Source of the DNA: Kaistia defluvii
Lineage (GTDB): Bacteria; Pseudomonadota; Alphaproteobacteria; Rhizobiales; Kaistiaceae
Assembly (NCBI RefSeq): GCF_026343955.1
Contig: NZ_JAPKNI010000007.1
Coordinates: forward strand, 1 to 64,000
DNA length: 64,000 bases
Direction of reading: 5' to 3'
Part shown: piece by piece, positions 9,269 through 18,832 of the stretch
Position numbering within the stretch: position 1 is the first letter of the stretch
Layout of the letters: the number at the start of each line of letters is the position of its first letter
Position numbers and translations under genes: made by a program
The notes under the pieces: model-generated
What the model was told of the DNA's origin: nothing
Seen by the model: only the letters and a program-made list of their open reading frames with translations
Databases searched by the model: none

Positions 9269-9579
9269 GGGTCGATCGGGGATCAATGCTGAACACCGAC
9301 GGCGATTGCAAGCGCAACCTTCGATCCAGATGTGGATGACCCGTCATGCGCCCGGAATGGTGACGATTGATTAACGATCTCGCCAAGTCCTTGGGGTTCC
9401 ACGCAATTGACGCAATTCAGCCACGTTTGATTAACCAGCCGGAAAGGCCAAACCGGCTGAATGCGATCTCATGTCAGGATCGGGGCGCGCGTGGCTGCAT
9501 GCTCCGTCTGGCCCGAAAGGCGTCGGCACCGGTCGATCCAATCGACAAATGCAACGGTTGCTGCTATCGGATAGGCGAG
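9269..9579. other. Intergenic region between tRNA-Ser and rlpA
   Basis: No gene is supported here. An open frame extends upstream of the rlpA start to a TTG at 9367, but it lacks a ribosome-binding site and reads as non-coding. The nonamer TTGATTAAC occurs twice as direct repeats (9367-9375 and 9427-9435), 60 bases apart, of unknown meaning. The promoter of the rlpA block presumably lies here. Confidence 0.5.
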
Positions 9580-10941
9580 ATGGGGATTTCAAAAATACAG
9601 ATTCTGGGCCTGTTCGGCTCGGAAGCGCCGCAGGGCAGGGTGATGCTGAAGGCTGCGACCGCTGTCGCCGCCGCCGCGCTCCTCGCGTCCTGCGCCACAG
9701 CCCCGCCCAAGCCGGCCAAGCGCAGCAAGGAATATTTCTCCGAGAAGGAGTATGGCGTCAAAGCCAGTCCGCGCGTTGTCCAGTACGGCCAGCCCGTGCC
9801 GCAGGGCGGTGGCCGCTACATGGTGGGCAAGCCCTATACGGTGAAGGGCCGCGTCTACAAGCCGTTCGAGCACAAGCGCTATACCGCCGTCGGCTACGCC
9901 TCCTGGTATGGCTCGGCTTTTCATGGCCGCTATACCGCGAATGGCGAAGTCTATGACATGGACGGCTTTTCGGCGGCCCACCCGACCATGCCCCTGCCGA
10001 GCTATGCCCGCGTCACCAATCTGCGCAATGGCCGCTCGATCACGGTGCGGGTCAACGATCGCGGCCCCTATGCCAGCGACCGCGTGATGGACCTTTCCTC
10101 GCGCACCGCCGAGGTGCTCGACATGAAGCACCACGGCACCGCCAAGGTGAAGGTCGAATATATCGGTCCGGCCCGGATGGAAGGCCACGATCAGCGCATG
10201 CTGCTGGCCTCCTACAGGGGGCCGGGCAGCAGCATCTCGGGCGATACCATGCTCGCCATGGCGCCGACTCCGGCGCTTCGCGCCCCGAGTGCCAATCCGG
10301 CCGTCGTCATGGCGGCCCTGGCGCCCGTTCCGCGGCCACGGCCCGATTTTTACGAAGGCGGCGACGCTTTCGATCCGGCGCTCGCCTATAACGGGGCACA
10401 GCCGGCCCGCCACGTCGTGGCGCAGGCCGACGCCGCGCCGCAAGGCAGCAATTACGGCGAGCGTTCGCTGGGCTCCTATACGGTCACCAGCCCTGTCGGT
10501 TTCTCCGATGCGGAGGCGATACCCGCCTCGATGTCATCGGACGCGTATGCTCCGCCCGTGCGCCGCTCGGCCCGCTCTTCCTACGCGGCCGATATGCCGG
10601 TCTCGCCGGCGCAGCGCGCCGTCGCCGACCTTGCCGCAGGGGGCGCCGGAAAGGACAGGCTGCAATCGGCGCTCGACGCCGCCGTGGAGCGGGTCGCGTC
10701 CGAACGCGGCGCTGACGTTCCGGTGATCCAACTCGGCGTGTTCTCGAACCTGGCCAATGTCCAGGCCGTGGCCGGCCGCTTCACCGAGCTCGGCCGCGTC
10801 ACGGCAACGCCGATCACGGTCGGCGGCAAGAGCCTGCAATCGATGCGGCTGGTCCTGGCCGATCGCTCGATGCGCGGCGAGGATGCCGTCCGCTCGGTGC
10901 AGGCTGCGGGATTGCCGGGTGCCTATCTGGTCACCCGCTGA
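9580..10941 (+). CDS. rlpA: RlpA-like septal ring lipoprotein with DPBB and SPOR domains
   Basis: About 453 residues. A lipoprotein signal ends in LLASC (lipobox Cys) within the first 40 residues. A double-psi beta-barrel domain follows with GYASWYGSAFHGRYTANGE and SITVRVNDRGPYASDRVMDLS, then a long low-complexity linker and a C-terminal SPOR-like domain (VIQLGVFSNLANVQAVAGRF to the end). RlpA proteins are outer-membrane lipoproteins that bind denuded peptidoglycan at the septum and in some species cleave it. ATG at 9580 is used; a second ATG at 9643 (MLKAATAV) directly before the hydrophobic stretch is a plausible alternative. First gene of the rlpA-dac-tmk-holB-metG block. Confidence 0.88.
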   Translation: MGISKIQILGLFGSEAPQGRVMLKAATAVAAAALLASCATAPPKPAKRSKEYFSEKEYGVKASPRVVQYGQPVPQGGGRYMVGKPYTVKGRVYKPFEHKRYTAVGYASWYGSAFHGRYTANGEVYDMDGFSAAHPTMPLPSYARVTNLRNGRSITVRVNDRGPYASDRVMDLSSRTAEVLDMKHHGTAKVKVEYIGPARMEGHDQRMLLASYRGPGSSISGDTMLAMAPTPALRAPSANPAVVMAALAPVPRPRPDFYEGGDAFDPALAYNGAQPARHVVAQADAAPQGSNYGERSLGSYTVTSPVGFSDAEAIPASMSSDAYAPPVRRSARSSYAADMPVSPAQRAVADLAAGGAGKDRLQSALDAAVERVASERGADVPVIQLGVFSNLANVQAVAGRFTELGRVTATPITVGGKSLQSMRLVLADRSMRGEDAVRSVQAAGLPGAYLVTR

Positions 10942-11038
10942 CCACGATCGTCATTGATCGCGGCGCATCGAGCCTGTTAACCAGAACAGGGCGGCGGCTG
11001 GCCGCTGCCGCTCTGGTTCTCGCGCCCGGTATTCCGTG

Positions 11039-12226
11039 ATGCTTTCCTGCCGGTACCCGCTCCGCCTTTTCGTCTGTGCCGTGCTGATGATCGTCGGCAT
11101 GGCGGTGCAGACATGGGTGGCCTTTGCCGCTCCCTATGAAAGCAAGGCGGCGAGCGCGATGCTGGTCGACGTCGACTCCGGCACGATCCTCTACAGCAAG
11201 GCGGAGGACGTGCCGTTCCAGCCCGCCGCCATGGCCAAGATGATGACGATGGCGGTGGTATTCGACGCCATCCATGAGGGCAAGATCCACCTCGAGGACA
11301 GTTTCCCGGTCAGCGAATATGCCTGGCGCACGGGCGGCGCCCCGTCCGGGAGCGCCACGATGTTCGCCAAGCTGAAATCCTCGATCGCGGTCTCCGATCT
11401 GCTGCGCGGCGCCATCGTTCAGGCGGGCAATGACGCCTGCATCATCCTGGCGGAAGGGATCGCGGGTTCCGAAGGCGCCTTCGTCGAGATGATGAACCGC
11501 AAGGCCAAGGCGCTGGGCCTGACCGGTTCGCATTTCGTCAACGTCTCCGGCCTGCCGGACCCGGCACAGAAGGTCACGGCGCAGGATCTGTACAAGATCG
11601 CCGACTACCTGATCCGCAGTTACCCCGATCTCTATAGTATCTACGCGGAGCCCGACTTCACCTGGAACAACATCTATCAGCGAAACCGCAATCCGCTGCT
11701 GGCCGCCGGCATTGGCGCGGACGGGCTTTCGACGGGTTTCACGAAGGAATCCGGTTATGGCCTGACCGCCTCGGCGGTTCGCGATGGTCATCGCATGATC
11801 GTCGTGATCAGCGGGCTCGAAAGCGACAAGGAGCGGGCAGAGGAGGCGCGCAAGCTGCTTGACTGGGGCAATGCCGCGTTCGAGCGGCTGCGCTTCTTCG
11901 ATCGCGGCGAGGTGGTCGGCGAGGCTCGGGTCTATGGCGGCGCGGCGCGCTCGGTCGGGCTTGCGACGCGCGATCCGCTCGACATCCTGTTGATGCGGGG
12001 CAATCGCGAGCGGATTCGCGCCCGGATCACCTATACGGGCCCCTTGCTTGCACCGGTCGAGCAGGGCAGACAGGTCGGCGTCGTTCGCGTCTGGGTTGGC
12101 GATGCCCAGATTCTGGAGAAGCCCGTCTTCACCACCGCTGCCATCGCCAAGGGTTCAATGGATCAGCGCGCCCTCGACGCCGTCCAGCAACTGCTGATCG
12201 GCTGGCTGCCACAATGGAAGTTATGA
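11039..12226 (+). CDS. DacF/PBP5-like D-alanyl-D-alanine carboxypeptidase homologue with altered active site
   Basis: 395 residues with an N-terminal hydrophobic export signal, the peptidase S11 fold and a C-terminal PBP5-type domain. The family fold is clear (AMLVDVDSGTILYSKA, AWRTGGAPSGSATMFAKLKSSIAVSDLLRG, GLTGSHFVNVSGLPD, NRNPLLA). The three penicillin-binding signatures are all altered: SxxK is AMAK (Ala64), SxN is AGN (Ala129) and KTG is STG (Ser231). The nucleophile is thus missing, so it should not be a normal serine DD-carboxypeptidase; a structural or regulatory peptidoglycan-binding role is possible. The stop codon overlaps the tmk start (ATGA). GTG at 11036 is an alternative start. 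Confidence 0.88.
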   Translation: MLSCRYPLRLFVCAVLMIVGMAVQTWVAFAAPYESKAASAMLVDVDSGTILYSKAEDVPFQPAAMAKMMTMAVVFDAIHEGKIHLEDSFPVSEYAWRTGGAPSGSATMFAKLKSSIAVSDLLRGAIVQAGNDACIILAEGIAGSEGAFVEMMNRKAKALGLTGSHFVNVSGLPDPAQKVTAQDLYKIADYLIRSYPDLYSIYAEPDFTWNNIYQRNRNPLLAAGIGADGLSTGFTKESGYGLTASAVRDGHRMIVVISGLESDKERAEEARKLLDWGNAAFERLRFFDRGEVVGEARVYGGAARSVGLATRDPLDILLMRGNRERIRARITYTGPLLAPVEQGRQVGVVRVWVGDAQILEKPVFTTAAIAKGSMDQRALDAVQQLLIGWLPQWKL

Positions 12227-12876
12227 CGCGCTTGCCGGGTCGGTTCATCACATTCGAAGGCGGGGAGGGATCGGGCAAGTCGACCCAGATCCGCCGCCTG
12301 GCCGAGCGCCTGCGCGAGAGGGGCCAGACGGTCGTCTTGACGCGGGAGCCCGGGGGAACGGAGATGGCGGAGCAGATCCGCTCGTTCATCCTTTCGGGCG
12401 GTGCGGAACATCTGGGCCCCGAGGCGGAGACGATGCTGTTCGCGGCCGCCCGCGCCGACCATGTCGACCGCCTGATCCGGCCCGCGCTGGAGCGCGGGGA
12501 ATGGGTGCTGTGCGACCGGTTCATCGATTCAACCCGCGCCTATCAGGGTTCGGATGGGGTCGATTCCGTCTTGCTCGACAGCCTCGAGAAGATTGCCATC
12601 GGCAGCGTGCGGCCGGACCTGACCCTAGTGCTCGACCTGCCGGTCGAGATCGGCCTGGCGCGCGCCGCACGGCGGCGTAGCGGGGAGGCGGGGCCCGCCG
12701 ACCGGTTCGAGCGCGAGACGGTTGAACGGCACGAGCGGCGACGCCAATTGTTCCTGGCGATCGCGGCGGCCGACCCCGACCGCTGCCTCGTCATCGATGC
12801 CAACCAGACGCAGGACATTGTCGCCGATGCTATCTGGCAGGGCGTTCGCCAGCGCATGATCGAGAGTGTGAACTAG
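12223..12876 (+). CDS. tmk: Thymidylate kinase
   Basis: 217 residues. P-loop FEGGEGSGKST, LTREPGGT, DRFIDSTRAYQG and a lid region rich in Arg (ARAARRRSGEAGPADRFE) are as in bacterial dTMP kinases. It phosphorylates dTMP to dTDP with ATP. ATG at 12223 overlaps the TGA of the preceding gene (ATGA), so translation is coupled. The holB gene follows after 3 bases, the usual tmk-holB pair linking nucleotide supply and replication genes. Confidence 0.96.
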   Translation: MTRLPGRFITFEGGEGSGKSTQIRRLAERLRERGQTVVLTREPGGTEMAEQIRSFILSGGAEHLGPEAETMLFAAARADHVDRLIRPALERGEWVLCDRFIDSTRAYQGSDGVDSVLLDSLEKIAIGSVRPDLTLVLDLPVEIGLARAARRRSGEAGPADRFERETVERHERRRQLFLAIAAADPDRCLVIDANQTQDIVADAIWQGVRQRMIESVN

Positions 12877-12879
12877 ACC

Positions 12880-13950
12880 ATGGCAGCGTCCGAGATCACC
12901 CGCCCCGACGCCATCGAGGGCTGGCCGCTGCCGGAGGAGCAGACCGAGTGGCATGGCGCCCCCGCGGTCGAGCGGCTGATGGTCGAGGCCTATCGCGGTG
13001 GCCGCATGCACCACGCCTGGATGATCGGCGGACCGCGCGGCATCGGCAAGGCGACGCTGGCCTATCGGTTCGCCCGCTTCGCGCTGACCTATCCCGATCC
13101 CGCCCGGGCTCCTGACGCCGAAACGTTGGCGGTGCCGTCGGATTCGCCGGCGGCCGGCAAGATCGCGGCCCGCTCACATCCCAACATCCTGACGCTATCG
13201 CGCCCCTGGGACGAGCAGGGTAAGCGCTTCAAGGCGAGCCTGACGATCGACGAGATCCGCCGGACAATTCCCTTCTTTGGATCCACGGCGGGCGAGGCGG
13301 GCTGGCGCATCGCGATCGTCGATTCGGCCGATGACATGAATCCCAATGCCGCCAATGCCTTGCTGAAGATTCTGGAAGAACCGCCGAAGCGCTCGCTGTT
13401 CCTGGTGGTTTCCCATGCCCCCGGCCGGCTGCTGCCGACCATCCGTTCGCGCTGCCGCCGGCTCGATCTGCCGTCGCTGGCGGTGCCTGCGATCGAGGAG
13501 GCGCTCAGGCGTCATTCGGATGCCGATGCGGACATCCGGCGCTTTGCCGCCGAGGCCGGTCAGGGCAGCCTTCGCCGCGCCATCGGCTTCCTCGATGAAG
13601 ACGCCGCCGCAATGGGGCGTGCTTTTTCCCGCGTCGTGGCGCGGTTTCCGCAGTTCGACGGTCCGCTGGCGCATGGCCTCGGCGACCTGGTTGCGCAGCG
13701 TGGGGCGGACGAAGCCTTTGCCAATTTCGTCGATCTGGTCTTCGCCTGGCTGAACCGCCGCGCGCGCGGGCTGCCCGAGCCGGACGGCTCGCCGATCCCC
13801 GAAAGCGTGGCGGCGACGCCGCTTGCGACTTGGGCGGAGGTATGGGAAAAGCTGCGACAGTCTTCGGCTGAGGTCGAGGCGCTCAATCTCGACCGCAAAC
13901 AGTTTGTGCTGACGACCATGAACATCCTCGCTCGCGCGACCCGAATGTGA
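12880..13950 (+). CDS. holB: DNA polymerase III subunit delta'
   Basis: 356 residues, AAA+ clamp-loader subunit. It has [17 protein letters not shown] as a degenerate P-loop, [26 protein letters not shown] in the Walker B region and the sensor/SRC motif [11 protein letters not shown]. The zinc-binding cysteine quartet known from E. coli HolB is not visible, as in many alphaproteobacteria. It works in the clamp loader placing the beta clamp on DNA. It starts 3 bases after tmk. Confidence 0.95.
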   Translation: MAASEITRPDAIEGWPLPEEQTEWHGAPAVERLMVEAYRGGRMHHAWMIGGPRGIGKATLAYRFARFALTYPDPARAPDAETLAVPSDSPAAGKIAARSHPNILTLSRPWDEQGKRFKASLTIDEIRRTIPFFGSTAGEAGWRIAIVDSADDMNPNAANALLKILEEPPKRSLFLVVSHAPGRLLPTIRSRCRRLDLPSLAVPAIEEALRRHSDADADIRRFAAEAGQGSLRRAIGFLDEDAAAMGRAFSRVVARFPQFDGPLAHGLGDLVAQRGADEAFANFVDLVFAWLNRRARGLPEPDGSPIPESVAATPLATWAEVWEKLRQSSAEVEALNLDRKQFVLTTMNILARATRM

Positions 13951-14020
13951 AGCTGTCGAACGGCCGGCCTGGGCTGGCGCACAGACTATTGGTTGCGTTT
14001 ACAAAAGAAGCGAGACAGCG

Positions 14021-15583
14021 GTGACAGCGCCGAAATTCTACATCACGACGGCTATTTCCTATCCGAATGGCGTTCCGCATATCGGCCATGCCTATGAAAT
14101 GCTGGCAACCGATACGCTGGCGCGCTTCAAGCGGCTGGATGGCTATGACGTCTTCTTCCTGACCGGAACGGACGAGCACGGCATCAAGATGGTGCAGACG
14201 GCGGCGCGCGACGGCATCACCGCGCGCGAGCTGGCCGATCGCAACGTGCCCCGCTTCCAGGCGATGGCCGAGGCGCTGAACTGCTCCAATGACGACTTTA
14301 TCCGGACCACCGAGCCGCGCCATTACCGCGCTTCGGAAGAGATCTGGCGTCGCATGGAAGCCAATGGCGACATCTACAAGGATGCCTATGCCGGCTGGTA
14401 TTCGGTTCGCGACGAGGCCTACTACGCTGAGTCGGAAACCGAGGTTCGCGCCGACGGCCTGCGCTACGGCCCGCAGGGTACGGTCGTCGACTGGGTCGAA
14501 GAGGAGAGCTACTTCTTCCGCCTCTCCGCCTATGAGGATCGCCTGCTCGCGCATTACGAAGCCAATCGCGACTTCATCGGCCCCGACGAGCGCCGCAACG
14601 AGGTCGTCAGCTTCGTCAAGGGCGGGCTGAAGGACCTTTCGATCTCGCGTACGACCTTCGATTGGGGCATCCCGGTTCCGAGCGATCCGAAGCACGTGAT
14701 GTATGTCTGGGTCGACGCCCTGACCAATTACATCACGGCGGTCGGCTTCCCGGACGACAAGAGCGAGAGCTTCCAGCGCTACTGGCCGGCCGACGTCCAT
14801 GTCATCGGCAAGGACATCGTGCGCTTCCATTCGGTCTACTGGCCGGCATTCCTGTTCTCGGCCGGCCTGCAGCCGCCCAAGCGCGTCTTCGCGCATGGCT
14901 TCCTGTTCAACCGCGGCGAGAAGATGTCGAAGTCGCTCGGCAATGTCATCGATCCGTTCTCGCTGATCGAGCATTACGGCGTCGATCCCGTTCGCTTCTT
15001 CTTCCTGCGCGAAGTTCCCTTCGGCCAGGACGGCAATTACAGCCACGAGGCGATCATCAACCGGATCAATGCGGATCTGGCGAACGACCTCGGCAATCTC
15101 GCGCAGCGTTCGCTGTCGATGATCGGCAAAAACCTCGACGGCATCGTGCCACAGCCGGGCGCCTTGCAGCCGGCCGACGAGGAAATCCTTGCCGCCGCGG
15201 ATGGCTTGCTGCCCACCTGCCGGACGGCCATGGATTCGCAGCAGATCCATCACGCGCTGAATGCGATCTGGGGCGTCGTTGCCGAGGCGAACCGCTATTT
15301 CGCCAACCAAGCGCCGTGGCAGCTACGCAAGACCGATCCGGAGCGCGCCGCGACCGTGCTGTATGTCACGGCCGAGGTGATCCGCCAGATCGCCATCCTG
15401 TCACAGCCGGTGATGCCGGGCTCGGCGGCCAAGCTGCTTGATCTTCTCGCCATTCCGGAGACGGAGCGCAGCTTCGCCTCGCTCGGCGCTGCCGGGCGCC
15501 TGGCGCCCGGATCGACGCTCCCGGCCCCGTCCGGCGTCTTCCCGCGCTATGTCGAGGCGGAAGAGGCTGAAAAGTCCGCGTGA
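14021..15583 (+). CDS. metG: Methionyl-tRNA synthetase
   Basis: 520 residues, class I synthetase. The HIGH motif is [10 protein letters not shown] near residue 20 and the KMSKS motif is [12 protein letters not shown] near residue 305; [10 protein letters not shown] and YYAESETEV are family landmarks. No zinc-knuckle cysteines are seen in the connective peptide, and the protein lacks the C-terminal tRNA-binding domain found in longer forms. The start is GTG at 14021; the next good ATG would cut into the catalytic fold. It charges initiator and elongator tRNA-Met. Confidence 0.96.
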   Translation: MTAPKFYITTAISYPNGVPHIGHAYEMLATDTLARFKRLDGYDVFFLTGTDEHGIKMVQTAARDGITARELADRNVPRFQAMAEALNCSNDDFIRTTEPRHYRASEEIWRRMEANGDIYKDAYAGWYSVRDEAYYAESETEVRADGLRYGPQGTVVDWVEEESYFFRLSAYEDRLLAHYEANRDFIGPDERRNEVVSFVKGGLKDLSISRTTFDWGIPVPSDPKHVMYVWVDALTNYITAVGFPDDKSESFQRYWPADVHVIGKDIVRFHSVYWPAFLFSAGLQPPKRVFAHGFLFNRGEKMSKSLGNVIDPFSLIEHYGVDPVRFFFLREVPFGQDGNYSHEAIINRINADLANDLGNLAQRSLSMIGKNLDGIVPQPGALQPADEEILAAADGLLPTCRTAMDSQQIHHALNAIWGVVAEANRYFANQAPWQLRKTDPERAATVLYVTAEVIRQIAILSQPVMPGSAAKLLDLLAIPETERSFASLGAAGRLAPGSTLPAPSGVFPRYVEAEEAEKSA

Positions 15584-15671
15584 GGGCCATCCGGGCAGCG
15601 CTCATGCGCCAGCCCGGGTCGCCTTTTCTCGGTGCCACGCCCGGCGTGTCCCGAGATTGGCCGTAAGCAAG

Positions 15672-15787
15672 ACCCTCACCCAACCCTCTCCCGCACGCGG
15701 GCGAGGGCTTTTGGGCCTGCGTGGCTGCGACCTTGGGACTGGGTGCGATGCGCCTACCGCTCGCGGGAGAGGGTAGGGGTGAGGGGC
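15672..15787. repeat. GC-rich intergenic inverted repeat element
   Basis: Arms of about 23 bases (ACCCTCACCC...CTCTCCCGC at 15672-15694 and GCGGGAGAG...GGTGAGGG at 15763-15785) enclose about 68 bases that contain smaller stems. Similar CCTCTCCC/GGGAGAGG sequences recur at 47753-47872 and, in reduced form, at 54583-54617, so this is a dispersed palindromic element of the kind common between alphaproteobacterial genes. It lies between the metG and GT90 gene ends, where it could also terminate transcription. Confidence 0.6.
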
Positions 15788-15841
15788 TTTCTGACTTAAG
15801 GACGCTCCGCCGAAAGTGACTGAACCAGCCTAGGGACTCGA

Positions 15842-16885
15842 CTACCCCGGCCCGAGCCGGTCGTTGATCCGCTGCACCGTTGCGATCGTCTCGGATTCCC
15901 GCGTGCGGCGCAGGGCGAAATCCTGACCGGCCGCCGCGATCTCGCGGCAGGCCTGGTCATGGGTCCGGCACCATTCGACCTTCTCGACGATGTCGGAGAG
16001 ATCCGCCGCCACCGGGATGAAGTGCGTCCACGGCACGAACTCGTCATAGAACCACTGCCGGAAGCCGGCGGGCGACGCGACCTTGAGCACACAGCAGCCG
16101 AGCAGCATGCGCGTATAGAGATTGCCCCAGCTATTGGTCGGGCCATCGATGTCGATGGCGAACTTGACGTCGATCCAGCGCGCCGGCGGCACGAAGCTGC
16201 CGAGAATGCCATGCGCCTCCATCGCCTGTCGTGCCGGATGCGCCGCACGGTCGCGCTCGGGCACGATCAGCCGAACGTCGACATCATCCAGCCCGCGCAG
16301 CGCCAGGCACAGCCTTACCCGCTGCTTCAGGTTGGGATCGTCGATGTCCATCGCATCGGTCGTGGTGTCGCCATGGCCGGAGATGGCCCCGCGCCAGAGC
16401 AAGAGGTCGCTGCGCGCCGCCCATTGTCCTGGCCGGTTCTCGGCCAGCCGCCGGAAGGACTGGTAGATCTCCGGCTTCATGAAGCCGGGGTCCGGCATGA
16501 GGATCGCCTGCGGCTCGTCGGCGCAATAGGCGAGTTCGTTCGGGATGTTGCCGCCGCCATCGGAAATGCTCGCCGTGGCCGAGGTCACGCCGGGCGCGGT
16601 GCGCGCCATGATGTGGATCAGCGCCGGCAAACGGCGCCAGATCATCTCGAACTGATAGGGATCGCGCGCCATCAGGTCGAGGTCGAGCTTGACGTGCAAC
16701 TGCGTGCCGATGCGCTCGAAATCGATCTGGAAGCGGTGCCGGGCGGCTTCGGTCAACTGGTTCAGCACCAGCGAGGCGGGGGCGCCCTGCATGGCGGGCA
16801 GCCGGGCCGCCAGCTTGCGCACCAGGGCCTCTTCCTTGAGGCGTCTCGGAAGGATCGCATAAAAAGTGCGTTGGCTGAGTTGCAA
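15842..16885 (-). CDS. Family 90-like glycosyltransferase (CAP10/LPS-modifying)
   Basis: 347 residues without membrane segments. The C-terminal half has LLWRGAISG, a run of Arg/Asp residues (RLIVPERDRA), then WIDVKFAIDIDGPTNSWGNLYTRMLLGCCVLKV, the conserved donor-binding part of CAP10/KDEL-type glycosyltransferases that add a sugar (often xylose or glucose) to capsule or lipopolysaccharide. Substrates cannot be read from sequence. It sits in inverted orientation inside a block (metG-tatD) that is otherwise co-directional, next to a palindromic repeat, which suggests a later insertion. Confidence 0.75.
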   Translation of the reverse strand: MQLSQRTFYAILPRRLKEEALVRKLAARLPAMQGAPASLVLNQLTEAARHRFQIDFERIGTQLHVKLDLDLMARDPYQFEMIWRRLPALIHIMARTAPGVTSATASISDGGGNIPNELAYCADEPQAILMPDPGFMKPEIYQSFRRLAENRPGQWAARSDLLLWRGAISGHGDTTTDAMDIDDPNLKQRVRLCLALRGLDDVDVRLIVPERDRAAHPARQAMEAHGILGSFVPPARWIDVKFAIDIDGPTNSWGNLYTRMLLGCCVLKVASPAGFRQWFYDEFVPWTHFIPVAADLSDIVEKVEWCRTHDQACREIAAAGQDFALRRTRESETIATVQRINDRLGPG

Positions 16886-17014
16886 GTGCGAATCCCCGGC
16901 CGCCTGCGGTCACATAGGGCACTGTAGAGGCGGGATCTCGCCACTGTCCAGAATGGTCGACAGCGTGGCCGTTAGCCGCTACTGACAGCGCATCCAACAC
17001 CCCATATTCGCGCC

Positions 17015-17869
17015 ATGACATCTTCGATGACGCAATCAGCCGAGCCCCTGAACAGAATGCTGGTCGATAGCCACTGCCATCTCGATTTCGCCGATTTCGA
17101 TGCCGACCGCGAGGCGCTGATGCAGCGTGCGCGCGACGCCGGCGTCGGCCTCATGGTCACCATCTCCACCCGCGTCCGCCAGTTCGACAAGATCCGCGCG
17201 CTGGCCGAGGCACATGACGAGGTCTATTGCTCGGTCGGCACGCATCCCAACAGCGCGCATGAAGAGCCCGACATCACCACCGAGGAACTGGTTACGCTGT
17301 CGGCGCATCCGAAGGTGGTCGCGATCGGCGAGGCGGGGCTCGACTATTTCTATGGCGCCGAACACAAGGTGCTGCAGGCGCAGGGCCTGCGCCGCCATAT
17401 CGCCGCCGCCCGCATCACGCAGTTGCCGCTGGTCATCCATGCACGCGACGCGGACGAGGACATGATCGCCATCCTGCGCGACGAGATGGGGAAGGGGGCT
17501 TTCCCGGCCACCCTGCACTGCTTCTCCTCCGGCGCGGCGCTGGCGAAGGTCGGTCTCGAACTCGGCCTCTACGTTTCCTTCTCCGGCATCCTGACCTTCA
17601 AGAGCGCGCAGGCGATCCGCGACGTGGCCGAATTCGTGCCGATGGACCGGCTGCTGGTCGAGACCGACGCGCCCTATCTGGCGCCGGTGCCGCATCGCGG
17701 CCAGCGTAACGAGCCGGCCTATGTGCGCGATACCGCCGCCGTGCTGGCCGAGGTCAAGGGTGTGACCGCAGAGGAAATCGCGCGCGCGACGACAGAGAAC
17801 TTCATGCGCCTCTTCACCAAGGTTCCGCGCGACGCGCTGGCGGGCCAGGCGGCCGCGCATCATGGCTGA
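17015..17869 (+). CDS. tatD: TatD-family metal-dependent hydrolase (putative DNase)
   Basis: 284 residues, amidohydrolase-like TIM barrel. Metal ligands and landmarks are DSHCHLDFADF, GEAGLDYFYG, IHARDADED, LHCFSSGA and VETDAPYLAPVPHRG. TatD/YcfH proteins are 3'-5' exonucleases or DNases acting on DNA or other phosphodiesters in the cytoplasm. The start at 17015 is taken; ATG at 17057 (MLVDSHCH) is nearly as likely since no clear ribosome-binding site marks either. It overlaps the next gene by 8 bases. Confidence 0.93.
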   Translation: MTSSMTQSAEPLNRMLVDSHCHLDFADFDADREALMQRARDAGVGLMVTISTRVRQFDKIRALAEAHDEVYCSVGTHPNSAHEEPDITTEELVTLSAHPKVVAIGEAGLDYFYGAEHKVLQAQGLRRHIAAARITQLPLVIHARDADEDMIAILRDEMGKGAFPATLHCFSSGAALAKVGLELGLYVSFSGILTFKSAQAIRDVAEFVPMDRLLVETDAPYLAPVPHRGQRNEPAYVRDTAAVLAEVKGVTAEEIARATTENFMRLFTKVPRDALAGQAAAHHG

Positions 17870-18701
17870 TGGCGGAGCAGGGGCCCCGCGCGCGGATCGG
17901 CTGCGCATCACCGTACTGGGCTGTGGCGCGTCGCCTGGCGTGCCGCGCATCGGCAATGACTGGGGCGCCTGCGACCCGTCCGAGCCGAAAAACCGGCGCA
18001 CGCGGTCCTCGATCCTGATCGACGGCTTTCGCGGCGATCACCCCTATCCGACCCGCATTCTTGTTGATGCCGGCCCGGATGTCCGCAACCAGTTGCTCGA
18101 CGCGCGCGTCGACCGGCTCGATGCGGTGCTTTTCACCCATCCCCATGCCGACCACACGCATGGCATCGATGATCTGCGCTCCTTCTGGCTGGATACGCAC
18201 CGGCTGGTGCCGGTCTATTCGGACGATTTCACCCAGGAACGATTGGAAGAAGCGTTCGGCTATTGCTTCCGCACGCCCGCCGGCGGCAGCTATCCGCCGA
18301 TCCTTGGCCGGACGCGCATTGAGGGCGGCGAGGGCTTCACGATCGACGGCCCCGGCGGCAAGCTCGACATCCTGCCGATCCGCCAGATCCATGGCGACAT
18401 CGACAGCCTCGGCTTCCGCATTGGCGATTTCATCTATTCCAGCGATATCAGCGCCATCCCCGATGAAAGCCTGCCGCATTTCTCCGGCCTCCAGCTCTGG
18501 ATGGTCGATGCGCTGCGCTGGCGGCCGCATCCAAGCCATTTCAGCGTCGACGATACGCTGGCCTGGCACGAGCGCCTGCGCCCGCGCCGGACGATCCTGA
18601 CCCATATGCATGGCGATCTCGACTACGCGGCGCTCGCGGCCTATGTGCCCGGCGATGTCGAGCCGGCCCATGACGGGATGGTCATCCCCTTCCTGCTGTA
18701 G
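17862..18701 (+). CDS. MBL-fold metallohydrolase, PhnP-like
   Basis: 279 residues. The metallo-beta-lactamase signature is HPHADHTHGIDDL, preceded by LGCGASPGVPRIGNDWGACDP (the PhnP-type N-terminus with Cys) and followed by IRQIHGDIDSLGFRIGDFIYSSDIS and HMHGDLDYAAL. PhnP is a cyclic phosphoribosyl phosphodiesterase, but homologues outside phn operons have broader or unknown phosphodiesterase roles. It overlaps tatD, a pairing common in Hyphomicrobiales, suggesting a shared nucleic-acid or nucleotide processing role. Confidence 0.88.
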   Translation: MADGGAGAPRADRLRITVLGCGASPGVPRIGNDWGACDPSEPKNRRTRSSILIDGFRGDHPYPTRILVDAGPDVRNQLLDARVDRLDAVLFTHPHADHTHGIDDLRSFWLDTHRLVPVYSDDFTQERLEEAFGYCFRTPAGGSYPPILGRTRIEGGEGFTIDGPGGKLDILPIRQIHGDIDSLGFRIGDFIYSSDISAIPDESLPHFSGLQLWMVDALRWRPHPSHFSVDDTLAWHERLRPRRTILTHMHGDLDYAALAAYVPGDVEPAHDGMVIPFLL

Positions 18702-18832
18702 TTCCGGATGCGGCAATTCAGTTCTGGATGCGACCGGCGTTGGACTGGTCCATTCCGAAGCGACATGCCACTCTCGGAATCAGAACGCGGCGGTCTCTCG
18801 GGAGCCGGCGCCCGAGAAGGAGATCCTGCTTA

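Noticed and set aside
13883-15310. 475-codon open frame on the minus strand
   Set aside because: Antisense to metG and the end of holB, both certain genes; composition is the mirror of MetG.
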